Origin: Gallibacter sp963634825
Lineage (GTDB): Bacteria; Bacillota; Clostridia; Peptostreptococcales; Anaerovoracaceae
Assembly (NCBI GenBank): GCA_963634825.1
Contig: CAVHCP010000021.1
Span: 1 to 15,550 of the forward strand
Length of the DNA stretch: 15,550 nucleotides
Direction of reading: 5' to 3'
The translations under genes and the position numbers were made by a program. This document shows positions 1 through 6,930 of the stretch, piece after piece; the first letter of the stretch is position 1, and the number at the start of each line of letters is the position of its first letter. The notes under the pieces were generated by a model, which was not told where the DNA came from, did no database searches, and saw only the letters and a list, made by a program, of their open reading frames with translations.

Positions 1-73
1 CCCTATGGTCAAGCGGTTAAGACACCGCCCTTTCACGGCGGTAACCCGGGTTCGATTCCCGGTAGGGTCACCA
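1..73 (+). tRNA. tRNA-Glu (anticodon TTC), 5' end cut by window
   Basis: This gene reads GAA/GAG codons. The anticodon stem CCGCC/GGCGG encloses the loop CTTTCAC with anticodon TTC. The T-arm (CCGGGTTCGATTCCCGG) and an encoded CCA end (71-73) are clear. The acceptor strand CCCTA at 1-5 pairs with TAGGG at 63-67. T68 and C69 have no partners because the first two bases lie outside the window, so the gene is complete except for two nucleotides. It ends 5 nt before the next tRNA, so the two are almost certainly co-transcribed. Confidence 0.96.
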
Positions 74-78
74 GATGA

Positions 79-161
79 GCGCGTCTGGTGGAATTGGCAG
101 ACACGCTAGATTTAGGTTCTAGTGGGAAACCGTGGGGGTTCAAGTCCCTCGACGCGCACCA
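79..161 (+). tRNA. tRNA-Leu (anticodon TAG)
   Basis: Class II tRNA with a long variable arm. The acceptor GCGCGTC (79-85) pairs with GACGCGC (151-157), followed by an encoded CCA. The anticodon stem CTAGA/TCTAG encloses the loop TTTAGGT, giving anticodon TAG (reads CTA, and probably other CTN codons by wobble). The D-arm contains the usual TGGCAGAC segment. It is the last member of a tRNA-Glu/tRNA-Leu transcript and is followed at once by a strong terminator. Confidence 0.96.
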
Positions 162-163
162 GC

Positions 164-195
164 AAAAAAGGTCCACCAGCGGTGGATCTTTTTTA
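164..195 (+). terminator. Intrinsic terminator of the tRNA-Glu/tRNA-Leu transcript
   Basis: A near-perfect hairpin: AAAAAAGGTCCACC pairs with GGTGGATCTTTTTT (one G-T pair) around a three-base loop AGC, and the 3' arm ends in six Ts. It lies 2 nt past the CCA of tRNA-Leu(TAG). The A-tract on the 5' side could let it work for leftward transcription too. Confidence 0.9.
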
Positions 196-219
196 TTTGA
201 TATATAAGGATTTTATATA

Positions 220-250
220 TTGACGACATAACGGTATAGTTTTTTATAAT
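220..250 (+). promoter_or_regulatory. Candidate promoter for tRNA-Leu(CAG)
   Basis: A -35-like TTGACG (220-225) and a perfect -10 TATAAT (245-250) lie 34 nt before the tRNA. The 19-nt spacer is longer than the optimum of 17, so one of the two boxes may be only approximate. The preceding terminator means this tRNA needs its own promoter, which favours the call. Confidence 0.5.
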
Positions 251-284
251 ACTTTATGTGCTGATATTATATATATAAATACAT

Positions 285-369
285 GCGGTCATGGCGGAAT
301 TGGCAGACGCGCACGGTTCAGGTCCGTGTGAGGCAACTCATGGGGGTTCGAATCCCTTTGACCGCACCA
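285..369 (+). tRNA. tRNA-Leu (anticodon CAG)
   Basis: Class II tRNA. The acceptor GCGGTCA (285-291) pairs with TGACCGC (359-365), followed by an encoded CCA. The anticodon stem CACGG/CCGTG encloses the loop TTCAGGT with anticodon CAG (reads CTG). The variable arm GAGGCAACTC and the T-arm GGGGGTTCGAATCCC are clear. It resembles tRNA-Leu(TAG) in the D-arm, but the acceptor and anticodon stems differ. No hairpin terminator separates it from the purine promoter 12 nt downstream. Confidence 0.96.
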
Positions 370-381
370 TAAATTTTTCGC

Positions 382-410
382 TTGAAAACAAAAAAAGCAG
401 ATTGTATAAT
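382..410 (+). promoter_or_regulatory. Promoter of the purine operon
   Basis: The -35 TTGAAA (382-387) and -10 TATAAT (405-410) are separated by exactly 17 nt, close to the vegetative sigma factor consensus. Transcription would begin near 417, so the RNA starts about 15 nt before the P1 stem of the ZTP aptamer. This is the position expected for a riboswitch-controlled leader. No purine-repressor-type box is obvious. Confidence 0.85.
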
Positions 411-431
411 TTAGAAAAATGAAGAGAACGA

Positions 432-501
432 CTTTTTGTGACTGACGGATATGCGGAAAAACCGCGGGGGAGCAAAAAGCATATATGCCGACCGTCTGGG
501 C
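432..501 (+). ncRNA. ZTP (pfl motif) riboswitch aptamer
   Basis: All parts of the pfl/ZTP aptamer are visible. P1 is CTTTTTG (432-438) pairing with CAAAAAG (473-479). The conserved GTGACTGACGG follows (438-448). P2 is GCGG (453-456) with CCGC (462-465) around an A5 loop, followed by the conserved GGGGAGC (467-473). The 3' motif CCGTCTGGGC lies at 492-501. ACGG (445-448) can pair with CCGT (492-495) to make the pseudoknot. This family is known to bind ZTP/ZMP (AICAR nucleotides), which build up when 10-formyl-tetrahydrofolate is scarce, and usually turns genes on. Here it precedes a complete set of purine genes, which fits. Confidence 0.93.
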
Positions 502-540
502 TGATTTGTTCCCTTGCAGGGGATAAGTTTGCCCTTTTTT
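498..540 (+). terminator. Intrinsic terminator forming the ZTP riboswitch expression platform
   Basis: GGGC (498-501) begins a long hairpin that closes with GCCC (531-534). About 16 pairs including several G-T pairs and one mismatch surround a short TTGCA loop, and a run of six Ts follows (535-540). The GGGC arm is also the 3' half of the aptamer's conserved CTGGGC. Ligand binding and terminator formation are therefore mutually exclusive. The inferred logic is ZTP present: read-through into purE; ZTP absent: termination. Confidence 0.88.
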
Positions 541-584
541 AGTTCACAAATATAGACTTTACAATATACTGTGGAGGAAATGAT

Positions 585-1064
585 ATGAAAAAAGTTGCAA
601 TTATTATGGGGTCTGACAGTGATTTGCCGATTGCCGAAAAGGCAATAAAAAGGCTCGCAGAGTATGGCATTGAGTACGAAGTACATATTTACTCGGCACA
701 TCGTACGCCCGAGGAAGCGATAGGCTTTGCAAAAAATGCTAAGCAAAACGGCTTTGGGGTCATCATAGCGCTTGCCGGTATGGCGGCACATTTGGGCGGA
801 GTTATTGCTGCACATACAACTCTTCCGGTTATAGGGGTGCCTATAAAATCGACATTGGAAGGAATGGACGCGCTTCTTGCTACTGTCCAGATGCCACCTG
901 GGATACCTGTTGCAACGGTCGGCATAGATGCAGCGGCCAATGCGGCAATATTGGCAACCGAAATCTTGGCAGTTTCGGATGATAAGCTTGCGGAAGTTCT
1001 TTTAGAAAAACGAAATGAAGAAAGACAAAAGGTTTTAGACAAAGATCGCAATATTTGTAAATAA
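585..1064 (+). CDS. purE: N5-carboxyaminoimidazole ribonucleotide mutase
   Basis: A cytoplasmic enzyme of de novo purine synthesis that moves the carboxyl group of N5-CAIR to give CAIR. The 159-residue length is typical of bacterial PurE. The substrate loop GSDSD lies at residues 9-13 and SAHRTP at 37-42, with His39 as the family's catalytic histidine. AGMAAHLGG (64-72) matches the AAH signature of class I enzymes, though it reads AGM where E. coli has AGG. The ATG is preceded by GGAGG at 573-577. It is the first gene behind the ZTP riboswitch. Class I PurE normally works with PurK, which is absent from this operon; either purK is elsewhere or AIR is carboxylated another way. Confidence 0.96.
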   Translation: MKKVAIIMGSDSDLPIAEKAIKRLAEYGIEYEVHIYSAHRTPEEAIGFAKNAKQNGFGVIIALAGMAAHLGGVIAAHTTLPVIGVPIKSTLEGMDALLATVQMPPGIPVATVGIDAAANAAILATEILAVSDDKLAEVLLEKRNEERQKVLDKDRNICK

Positions 1065-1128
1065 AGAAGTAAAATATCTTTTAATTGATATTTTATATAA
1101 AAAATGAAAAGCGAAAACGGAGGGAAAA

Positions 1129-1815
1129 ATGGATAACAAATTAGTTTACACAGGAAAAACAAAGAATGTATTTGAACTTGCAAACGGAAATTACCTTTTG
1201 AAGTTCAAGGATGATTGCACAGGTAAGGACGGAGTATTTGATCCGGGCGAGAATTCGGTTGGACTTACTATCGAGGGAGTAGGCGATGTCAATCTGAGAA
1301 TGTCTATCTATTTCTTTGAAAAAATCAATGCGGCAGGCATAAGAACACATTATGTAAATGCCAACTTAGAGGATACAACAATGGAAGTTCTTCCTGCGAA
1401 GGTTTTTGGAAACGGACTTGAGGTTATCTGCCGTCATAAGGCTGTAGGTAGCTTTTTCCGTCGTTACGGAGAATATATCGAGGAAGGTGCAGACCTTGAT
1501 GCTTATGTAGAAATGACATTCAAAAATGACGAAAAGGGAGATCCACTTGTAACAAAGGACGGCCTTATCGCACTTGATATTATGACAGCTGAGCAGTATG
1601 AGAGCATAAAGGAAATGACACAAAAGATAACACAGATCGTTGCCGATGATTTAAAGGAAAAAGGTCTTGTACTTTATGATATCAAATTTGAGTTTGGATA
1701 TGATAAGGACGGCAAGGTTATGCTGATTGACGAGATTGCTTCAGGAAATATGAGAGTATATAAGGATGGACAATATATCGATCCGATGAAATTATCTGAG
1801 TTATTCTTTGCATAA
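1129..1815 (+). CDS. purC: Phosphoribosylaminoimidazole-succinocarboxamide (SAICAR) synthase
   Basis: Joins CAIR and aspartate with ATP to make SAICAR, the step after PurE. The 228-residue length fits bacterial PurC. Family landmarks are the start LVYTGKTKNVFE (residues 4-15), FKDDCT (26-31), the central RHKAVGSFFRR with its GS-RR core, GDPLVTKDG, and LYDIKFEFG before DEIASGN near the C-terminus. The last motif differs from the E. coli-type DEISPDTCR, and the ATP-loop region is also divergent; I regard this as a lineage variant. An AGGG-containing ribosome site (GGAGGG) lies just before the ATG. It follows purE after 64 nt. That gap holds a weak AT-rich inverted repeat but no convincing terminator. 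Confidence 0.96.
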   Translation: MDNKLVYTGKTKNVFELANGNYLLKFKDDCTGKDGVFDPGENSVGLTIEGVGDVNLRMSIYFFEKINAAGIRTHYVNANLEDTTMEVLPAKVFGNGLEVICRHKAVGSFFRRYGEYIEEGADLDAYVEMTFKNDEKGDPLVTKDGLIALDIMTAEQYESIKEMTQKITQIVADDLKEKGLVLYDIKFEFGYDKDGKVMLIDEIASGNMRVYKDGQYIDPMKLSELFFA

Positions 1816-1856
1816 GCTTGTATGTGGATTAAGCATAAGTTTAGGCAAAAGGAAAC

Positions 1857-1862
1857 GGAGGT
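1857..1862 (+). promoter_or_regulatory. Ribosome-binding site that fixes the TTG start of purF
   Basis: GGAGGT lies 6 nt before TTG at 1869. No ATG or GTG in frame sits at a suitable distance, and the protein from this TTG begins GGFFGV, aligning with the start of the PurF fold. The choice matters because no in-frame codon between this site and the start encodes cysteine, so a hidden N-terminal nucleophile is ruled out. Confidence 0.8.
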
Positions 1863-1868
1863 ATAACA

Positions 1869-3293
1869 TTGGGTGGTTTCTTTGGAGTTACATCAAAAAG
1901 AGATGCAGTGCTGGATGTCTTTTTCGGTGTGGATTATCATTCGCATTTGGGAACGCGCAGAGCCGGTATGGTGGCGCTTAGCAAAGAAAAGGGATTTCAG
2001 CACGAAATACATAAAATAGAAAATTCTCCATTCCGTACAAAATTCGAGGGCGTAACGGATGAAATGCGCGGTAATGCGTGTATCGGCTGTATCAGCGATG
2101 CGGATCCGCAGCCTATTATGATTTGCTCCAAGCTTGGTACTTTTGCAATTACAACTATCGGCTTGATACGAAATGCCGAAGCACTCAAAAAGGAGCTTTT
2201 GGAAAATGGGAATGGATATTTTGAGGCTCACACAGCAGGAAGGATCAATGCAACTGAGATAGTTGCCGCTTTGATTAATCAAAAGGACAGCTTTGTTGAG
2301 GGCATCAGGTTCGCACACGAGAAGATAGAAGGCACGGTTTCAATACTGATATTACTTGAGGACGGTAATCTTATAGCCGCAAGAGATAAAGTGGGCAGAT
2401 TGCCTATTTTGCTTGGCAAGGACAAGGACGGCTACTGCGTTTCATTCGAGTCCTTTGCATATCAAAAGCTTGGATATGAGGATGTCAGGGAGCTTAGACC
2501 TGCGGAAATTGTAAAGATAACACATGAAGGTGTTGAGGTGCTTGATGAAGGCGGAGAAGAAATGAAGATTTGCGCATTCCTGTGGACATATTATGGTTAT
2601 CCGACCTCCAAGTATGAGGGTGTAAATGTTGAAGCTATGCGCAACAAAAACGGCAACATCTTAGCACAGATAGATCGTGAAAACAATATCGCATCAGACA
2701 TTGATTTTGTGAGCGGTGTGCCTGATTCGGGAACGCCACATGCGATAGGTTATGCCAATGCGAGCGGTATACCGTTTGCGCGTCCTTTCATCAAATATAC
2801 GCCGACATGGCCACGAAGCTTTATGCCGACAAGTCAGCGTGAGCGCAATATGGTTGCTAAGATGAAGCTGATACCGGTGCAGGAGCTTATTGAAGGCAAA
2901 AAGCTATTATTTGTAGATGACAGTATCGTCAGAGGTACACAGCTGAGAGAGACAGTTGAGTTTTTATATGAGAATGGAGCGCGTGAGGTACATATGCGTT
3001 CGGCGTGCCCGCCTATAATGTATGCATGCAAATATCTAAATTTTTCGAGAAGCAACTCGGAGATGGATCTGATTGCAAGACAGGTGATATTTGAGCTTGA
3101 GGGCGAAGAGGCGATAGAGCACATAGACGAATATATAGACGGCAAGACAAAAAGAGGCAAGGCCCTCAGAGAGAGGATAAGCGAAAAGCTTCATTTTGCT
3201 TCGTTAGATTATCAGACACTTGAGGGTGTCATAGAGGCCATAGGTATAGAACCATGTAAGCTTTGTACTTACTGCTGGAATGGAAAGGGATAA
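1869..3293 (+). CDS. purF: PurF-type amidophosphoribosyltransferase lacking the glutaminase nucleophile
   Basis: Homologue of the first committed enzyme of purine synthesis (PRPP to phosphoribosylamine). Length 474 matches Bacillus-type PurF. The PRPP loop FVDDSIVRGT lies at residues 348-357, preceded by VPDSGTPHAIGYA. Likely 4Fe-4S ligands are Cys235, Cys387, Cys466 and Cys469, by position against B. subtilis PurF. The N-terminal domain is odd. It starts MGGFFG instead of the family's exposed Cys-Gly; the first cysteine is residue 71. The segments that normally hold the glutamine-binding Arg, the Asn-Gly oxyanion pair and the Asp appear changed to IGCISDAD, TTIGLI and INATE. The flexible loop usually KNRYVGRTF reads KYTPTWPRSF. 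I infer that it uses free ammonia or a partner rather than glutamine. TTG start. Confidence 0.88.
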   Translation: MGGFFGVTSKRDAVLDVFFGVDYHSHLGTRRAGMVALSKEKGFQHEIHKIENSPFRTKFEGVTDEMRGNACIGCISDADPQPIMICSKLGTFAITTIGLIRNAEALKKELLENGNGYFEAHTAGRINATEIVAALINQKDSFVEGIRFAHEKIEGTVSILILLEDGNLIAARDKVGRLPILLGKDKDGYCVSFESFAYQKLGYEDVRELRPAEIVKITHEGVEVLDEGGEEMKICAFLWTYYGYPTSKYEGVNVEAMRNKNGNILAQIDRENNIASDIDFVSGVPDSGTPHAIGYANASGIPFARPFIKYTPTWPRSFMPTSQRERNMVAKMKLIPVQELIEGKKLLFVDDSIVRGTQLRETVEFLYENGAREVHMRSACPPIMYACKYLNFSRSNSEMDLIARQVIFELEGEEAIEHIDEYIDGKTKRGKALRERISEKLHFASLDYQTLEGVIEAIGIEPCKLCTYCWNGKG

Positions 3294-3296
3294 AAA

Positions 3297-4346
3297 ATGA
3301 ATAATTCAAAATCGGACAGCTACACAAAAGCAGGTGTAGATATAACAGCAGGATACCGTGCGGTTGAGCTTATGAAGGAGCATATTGCAAGGACGACTAC
3401 CGGAGGCGCGCTTTCGGATATCGGAGGCTTTGGAGGTCTTTTTGAGCTTGATATTACAGGTATGACAAGACCGGTACTTGTAAGTGGTACTGACGGAGTT
3501 GGCACGAAGCTAAAACTGGCATTTTTGATGGACAAGCATGATACGGTAGGTATTGACTGCGTTGCAATGTGTGTAAATGACATCATATGTTGCGGAGCGA
3601 AGCCTCTTTTTTTCCTTGATTATATAGCTTGTGGCAAAAATGTACCGGAAAAAATAGCAGAGATAGTTTCGGGTATCGCAGAGGGCTGTGTGCAGTCGGG
3701 AGCGGCTCTTATAGGTGGCGAGACAGCGGAGATGCCCGGCTTTTATCCTATCGATGAGTATGATTTAGCGGGCTTTTCTGTCGGAGCTGTAGACAAGTCA
3801 AAAATTATCGACAATAAGAGTATGAAAGCGGGTGACGTTGTGATAGCATTGCCTTCAAGCGGTGTGCATTCCAACGGATTTTCTCTCGTGCGTAAGGTTT
3901 TTGATATCGAAAATGCCGAGATCAAAAAGCCACTTAAGGAGCTTGACGGTAAATCGCTCGGAGAGGCTCTGCTTGCACCTACGAAAATTTATGTAAAGCC
4001 GATGCTAAGTCTTTTTGAGAAGGCGGAGGTCAAGGCTGTTTCGCATATAACCGGCGGTGGATTTTATGAAAACATTCCGCGAAGCATACCTGACGGCCTT
4101 TGTGCAAAGATTAAAAAGGACAGCATACGCATTTTGCCAATATTTGATCTTATAAAAAGTACGGGGGATATTCCTGAGAGGGATATGTTCAATACATTTA
4201 ATATGGGCGTAGGAATGAGCGTTGTTGTAGATGCAAAGGATGCTGATACAGCGATTGAAGTTTTAAAAGCAAGAGGTGAGGATGCTTATATCATAGGAGA
4301 AATCGTTATGGCAGATGTCGATGGCGAAAAGGTGAAATTATGGTAA
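3297..4346 (+). CDS. purM: Phosphoribosylformylglycinamidine cyclo-ligase (AIR synthetase)
   Basis: Closes the imidazole ring: FGAM plus ATP gives AIR. The 349 residues match the family's usual length. Landmarks are YTKAGVDITAG (residues 9-19), GGFGGLFELD (43-52), SGTDGVGTKLKLA (63-75), the GIDCVAMCVNDI segment (85-96) and GGETAEMPGFY, all typical of the PurM/PurL ATP-binding superfamily. The ATG follows the purF stop by 3 nt and its ribosome site (GGAAAGGGA) lies inside the end of purF, suggesting coupled translation. It overlaps purN by 7 nt. Confidence 0.97.
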   Translation: MNNSKSDSYTKAGVDITAGYRAVELMKEHIARTTTGGALSDIGGFGGLFELDITGMTRPVLVSGTDGVGTKLKLAFLMDKHDTVGIDCVAMCVNDIICCGAKPLFFLDYIACGKNVPEKIAEIVSGIAEGCVQSGAALIGGETAEMPGFYPIDEYDLAGFSVGAVDKSKIIDNKSMKAGDVVIALPSSGVHSNGFSLVRKVFDIENAEIKKPLKELDGKSLGEALLAPTKIYVKPMLSLFEKAEVKAVSHITGGGFYENIPRSIPDGLCAKIKKDSIRILPIFDLIKSTGDIPERDMFNTFNMGVGMSVVVDAKDADTAIEVLKARGEDAYIIGEIVMADVDGEKVKLW

Positions 4347-4960
4347 AGGTAAGGATTGCGGTTTTAGTTTCCGGAGGTGGCACAAATCTGCAGGCGCTGA
4401 TAGATGCCCAAAAAAAAGGCATTTTAAAATCGGGAGAGATAAGCCTCGTGCTTTCGGGCAATGAGGACGCATATGCACTTGTCAGAGCAAAGGAAGCGGG
4501 TATAAAGGCACTTTCGGTTCCTTATAAAAAATGCGCTTCGCAACAGGAGTTTGAAAAAAAACTACTGGATATTCTTGCCGACTCAAAGATAGATCTCATC
4601 ATATTAGCCGGATTTTTAAATATTTTGACTAAGACATTCACGGATGAGTATAAGGAGAGGATTATCAATGTCCACCCATCGCTGATACCGTCATTTTGCG
4701 GTAAAGGCTTTTATGGGCTAAAGGTCCATGAGGCGGCGCTGGAATACGGTGTCAAGGTGACAGGAGCGACTGTGCATTTTGTAAATGAGATACCGGACGG
4801 CGGTCGTATAATCATGCAAACGGCTGTTGATATCAATGACGAAGACACGCCAAAAACTTTGCAGGAGCGTGTGATGAAAGAAGCCGAGTGGGTTATATTA
4901 CCACTTGCGGCAGAAAAAGTATGCAGTGACATACAAAATCAAATCAGAGGAAAGGAGTAA
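4340..4960 (+). CDS. purN: Phosphoribosylglycinamide formyltransferase (folate-dependent)
   Basis: Transfers the formyl group of 10-formyl-tetrahydrofolate to GAR. Length 206 is normal. The N-terminal loop VLVSGGGTNLQALI (8-21) and the catalytic triad are present: Asn110 and His112 in NVHPSLIP, and Asp153 in EIPDGG; His146 lies in TVHFV. The segment CGKGFYGLKVHEAAL (120-134) has extra residues compared with the E. coli sequence; this is a loop variant rather than damage. The gene starts inside purM (7-nt overlap), consistent with translational coupling. As a formyl-folate user it is one of the enzymes most affected when ZTP rises. Confidence 0.96.
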   Translation: MVKVRIAVLVSGGGTNLQALIDAQKKGILKSGEISLVLSGNEDAYALVRAKEAGIKALSVPYKKCASQQEFEKKLLDILADSKIDLIILAGFLNILTKTFTDEYKERIINVHPSLIPSFCGKGFYGLKVHEAALEYGVKVTGATVHFVNEIPDGGRIIMQTAVDINDEDTPKTLQERVMKEAEWVILPLAAEKVCSDIQNQIRGKE

Positions 4961-4962
4961 GT

Positions 4963-5682
4963 ATGGATAGATATAAAAAGTATAATATCGGAGAGCTTTT
5001 GCAGGCAAATAAGTACCCCGGCAGGGGGATTATCTGTGGCAAGAGTGCCGATGATACAAAGGCGGTTATTGCTTATTTCATTATGGGCAGAAGCGAAAAT
5101 TCGAGAAATCGTATTTTTGTGCCGGAGGGTGAGTCTGTTACGATTTATCCATTTGATGCTTCAAAGGTGCAAGACCCGTCTCTGATTATTTATTCGCCCC
5201 TTAGAATTCTTGGCAATCGGCTGATTGTCACAAACGGAGATCAGACGGATACCATTTACGATTTTTTAGAGGAGAAAAAGAGCATAGAAGAGGCCTTGGC
5301 AACACGATGCTTTGAGCCTGATGCTCCTAATTTTACTCCGAGAATAAGCGCTGTTTTGACTTTTGGTAATGAGCTTTCGTATCAGATGAGCATATTAAAA
5401 AGTATAGATGAAGATGGCAGCGAATGTGCGAGATGTTTTTATAACTACGTAGCAAGACCGGGACTTGGGCATCTCATACATACATATGAAAAGGACGGCA
5501 ATCCATTACCGACTTTTTACGGAGAACCGCACAGGATAGATATTCCAAATGACATTGACACATTTGCGGATGAGATTTGGGACAATCTAAATGAGGAAAA
5601 TAAAATTTCGCTTTTAGTAAGATTTGTTGACATAGCAAGTGGCAAAACAGAGCAACGTATAATAAATAAAAATGTCAAATAG
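4963..5682 (+). CDS. purO: IMP cyclohydrolase, PurO-type (archaeal-like)
   Basis: Predicted to catalyse the last step, ring closure of FAICAR to IMP. The 239-residue protein is unrelated to the MGS-like cyclohydrolase domain of PurH. It matches the PurO family from methanogens by: an N-terminal GRGIICGKS with YFIMGRSENSRNR (residues 38-50), where the methanogen protein has a similar VSSRSFPNR; then LRILGNRLIVTNGDQTDTI (80-98); then TPRISAVL (125-132). It is somewhat longer than the archaeal enzyme, with an extended C-terminal half. GGAG lies just before the ATG, which follows the purN stop by 2 nt. The next gene is an AICAR formyltransferase with no cyclohydrolase domain, so the two together replace PurH. 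Confidence 0.9.
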   Translation: MDRYKKYNIGELLQANKYPGRGIICGKSADDTKAVIAYFIMGRSENSRNRIFVPEGESVTIYPFDASKVQDPSLIIYSPLRILGNRLIVTNGDQTDTIYDFLEEKKSIEEALATRCFEPDAPNFTPRISAVLTFGNELSYQMSILKSIDEDGSECARCFYNYVARPGLGHLIHTYEKDGNPLPTFYGEPHRIDIPNDIDTFADEIWDNLNEENKISLLVRFVDIASGKTEQRIINKNVK

Positions 5683-5720
5683 ATGGATATTTTTGGAAAT
5701 TGATTTGCAGAGGATAAACA

Positions 5721-6905
5721 ATGAAAGAATATGAATTAAAATATGGATGCAATCCAAATCAAAAGCCGGCTAAAATATATATGGCAGACGGCAGTGAACT
5801 TCCGATCGAAATTTTAAATGGAAGAGCAGGATATATCAATCTTCTTGATGCGATGAACAGCTGGCAGCTTGTGAAGGAAGTAAAAGATGCTGTAGGACTT
5901 TGTGCCGCGACATCATTTAAGCATGTCAGTCCGACTTCGGCGGCGGTTGGCATCAAAATGAGCGACAGCCTAAAAAAGGCATGCTTTGTTGAGGATATAC
6001 AGGGATTAGACGAATCACCAATTGCGACAGCTTATGCAAGGGCAAGAGGCACCGACCGTATGAGCTCGTTTGGTGATTTTATTGCGCTTTCGGACAAGTG
6101 TGATGTGACATGTGCAAAATTGATTGCCAGAGAGGTTTCGGACGGCATCATCGCACCGGACTATGATGATGAGGCACTCGAAATTTTGAAGCAAAAGAAA
6201 AAGGGCGCATATACAATCATAAAGATTGATACAAATTATGTACCTAACCCTGTGGAGACAAAGCAGGTATTTGGAATTACATTTGAGCAGGGAAGAAATG
6301 AATTAAAAATTGATGAAAACCTTTTGAGCAAGATTGTTACAAAAAATAAGGATCTTCCAAAAGAGGCAAAAATAGATATGATCATCGCTTTGATTACGCT
6401 AAAGTATACACAGTCAAATTCGGTTTGCTTTGCGACAGGCGGACAGGTGATCGGCGTAGGAGCGGGACAGCAGTCACGAATCCATTGTACAAGAATAGCC
6501 GCAAACAAGGCTGATTTATGGCACCTGAGACAGAGCGAGAAGGTATTAAATTTACCATTTTATGACAATATAAAGAGAGCCGAAAGAGATAATGCGATAG
6601 ACATTTATCTTTCGCAGGACAGCGATGATGTGCTTGCGGACGGTAACTGGGAAGAATTATTTAAGGTAAAGCCTGAGCCTTTTACAAGAGAAGAGCAGCA
6701 GGCATACCTATCAAAAATCAGCGGAGTGAGCGTAGCATCCGATGCGTTCTTCCCGTTTGGCGACAATATTCAAAGAGCGGCAAAGAGTGGCGTTTTATAT
6801 GTTGCACAGCCGGGAGGCTCGGTGAGAGATCAAAATGTTATCGAGACCTGTGACAAGTACGGTATGGTAATGGCGATGACAGGCATCAGGCTGTTTCATC
6901 ACTAA
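5721..6905 (+). CDS. AICAR formyltransferase, stand-alone (no cyclohydrolase domain)
   Basis: Transfers a formyl group from 10-formyl-tetrahydrofolate to AICAR (ZMP), giving FAICAR. At 394 residues it corresponds only to the C-terminal domain of PurH (usually about 510-530 residues in total). The catalytic Lys-His pair is in SFKHVSPTSAAVG (Lys67, His68). Other landmarks are RMSSFGDFIALS, TGGQVIGVGAGQQSRIHCTR and FPFGDNIQRAAKSGV followed by YVAQPGGSVRDQ. The N-terminal MGS-like domain of PurH is absent; the ATG at 5721 has AGAGGA upstream and begins directly in the formyltransferase fold. The name purV has been used for this split form, but I do not assign it firmly. Its substrate ZMP is a ligand of the riboswitch that controls the operon. 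Confidence 0.94.
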   Translation: MKEYELKYGCNPNQKPAKIYMADGSELPIEILNGRAGYINLLDAMNSWQLVKEVKDAVGLCAATSFKHVSPTSAAVGIKMSDSLKKACFVEDIQGLDESPIATAYARARGTDRMSSFGDFIALSDKCDVTCAKLIAREVSDGIIAPDYDDEALEILKQKKKGAYTIIKIDTNYVPNPVETKQVFGITFEQGRNELKIDENLLSKIVTKNKDLPKEAKIDMIIALITLKYTQSNSVCFATGGQVIGVGAGQQSRIHCTRIAANKADLWHLRQSEKVLNLPFYDNIKRAERDNAIDIYLSQDSDDVLADGNWEELFKVKPEPFTREEQQAYLSKISGVSVASDAFFPFGDNIQRAAKSGVLYVAQPGGSVRDQNVIETCDKYGMVMAMTGIRLFHH

Positions 6906-6930
6906 GCGTGAGAAGCGTGGAGGAATAAAT

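Noticed and set aside
541..584. A second riboswitch (guanine or PRPP type) in tandem with the ZTP element
   Set aside because: I looked for the conserved purine and ykkC-type motifs in 410-584 and found none. The leader is fully used by the ZTP aptamer, its terminator and the purE ribosome site.
411..815. Minus-strand reading frame of 134 residues across the riboswitch and the start of purE
   Set aside because: It runs antisense to the purine leader and purE, has no recognisable domain, and the plus-strand features explain the sequence.
1071..1094. AT-rich inverted repeat AAAATATC / GATATTTT between purE and purC as an internal terminator or attenuator
   Set aside because: The stem is only 8 AT-rich pairs with an 8-nt loop and no clean T-tract follows. 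It is unlikely to stop transcription within the operon.
4697..4735. Extra residues in PurN around CGKGFYG as a damaging insertion
   Set aside because: The frame is intact, the catalytic Asn, His and Asp are all present on both sides, and the segment reads like a lineage-specific loop.
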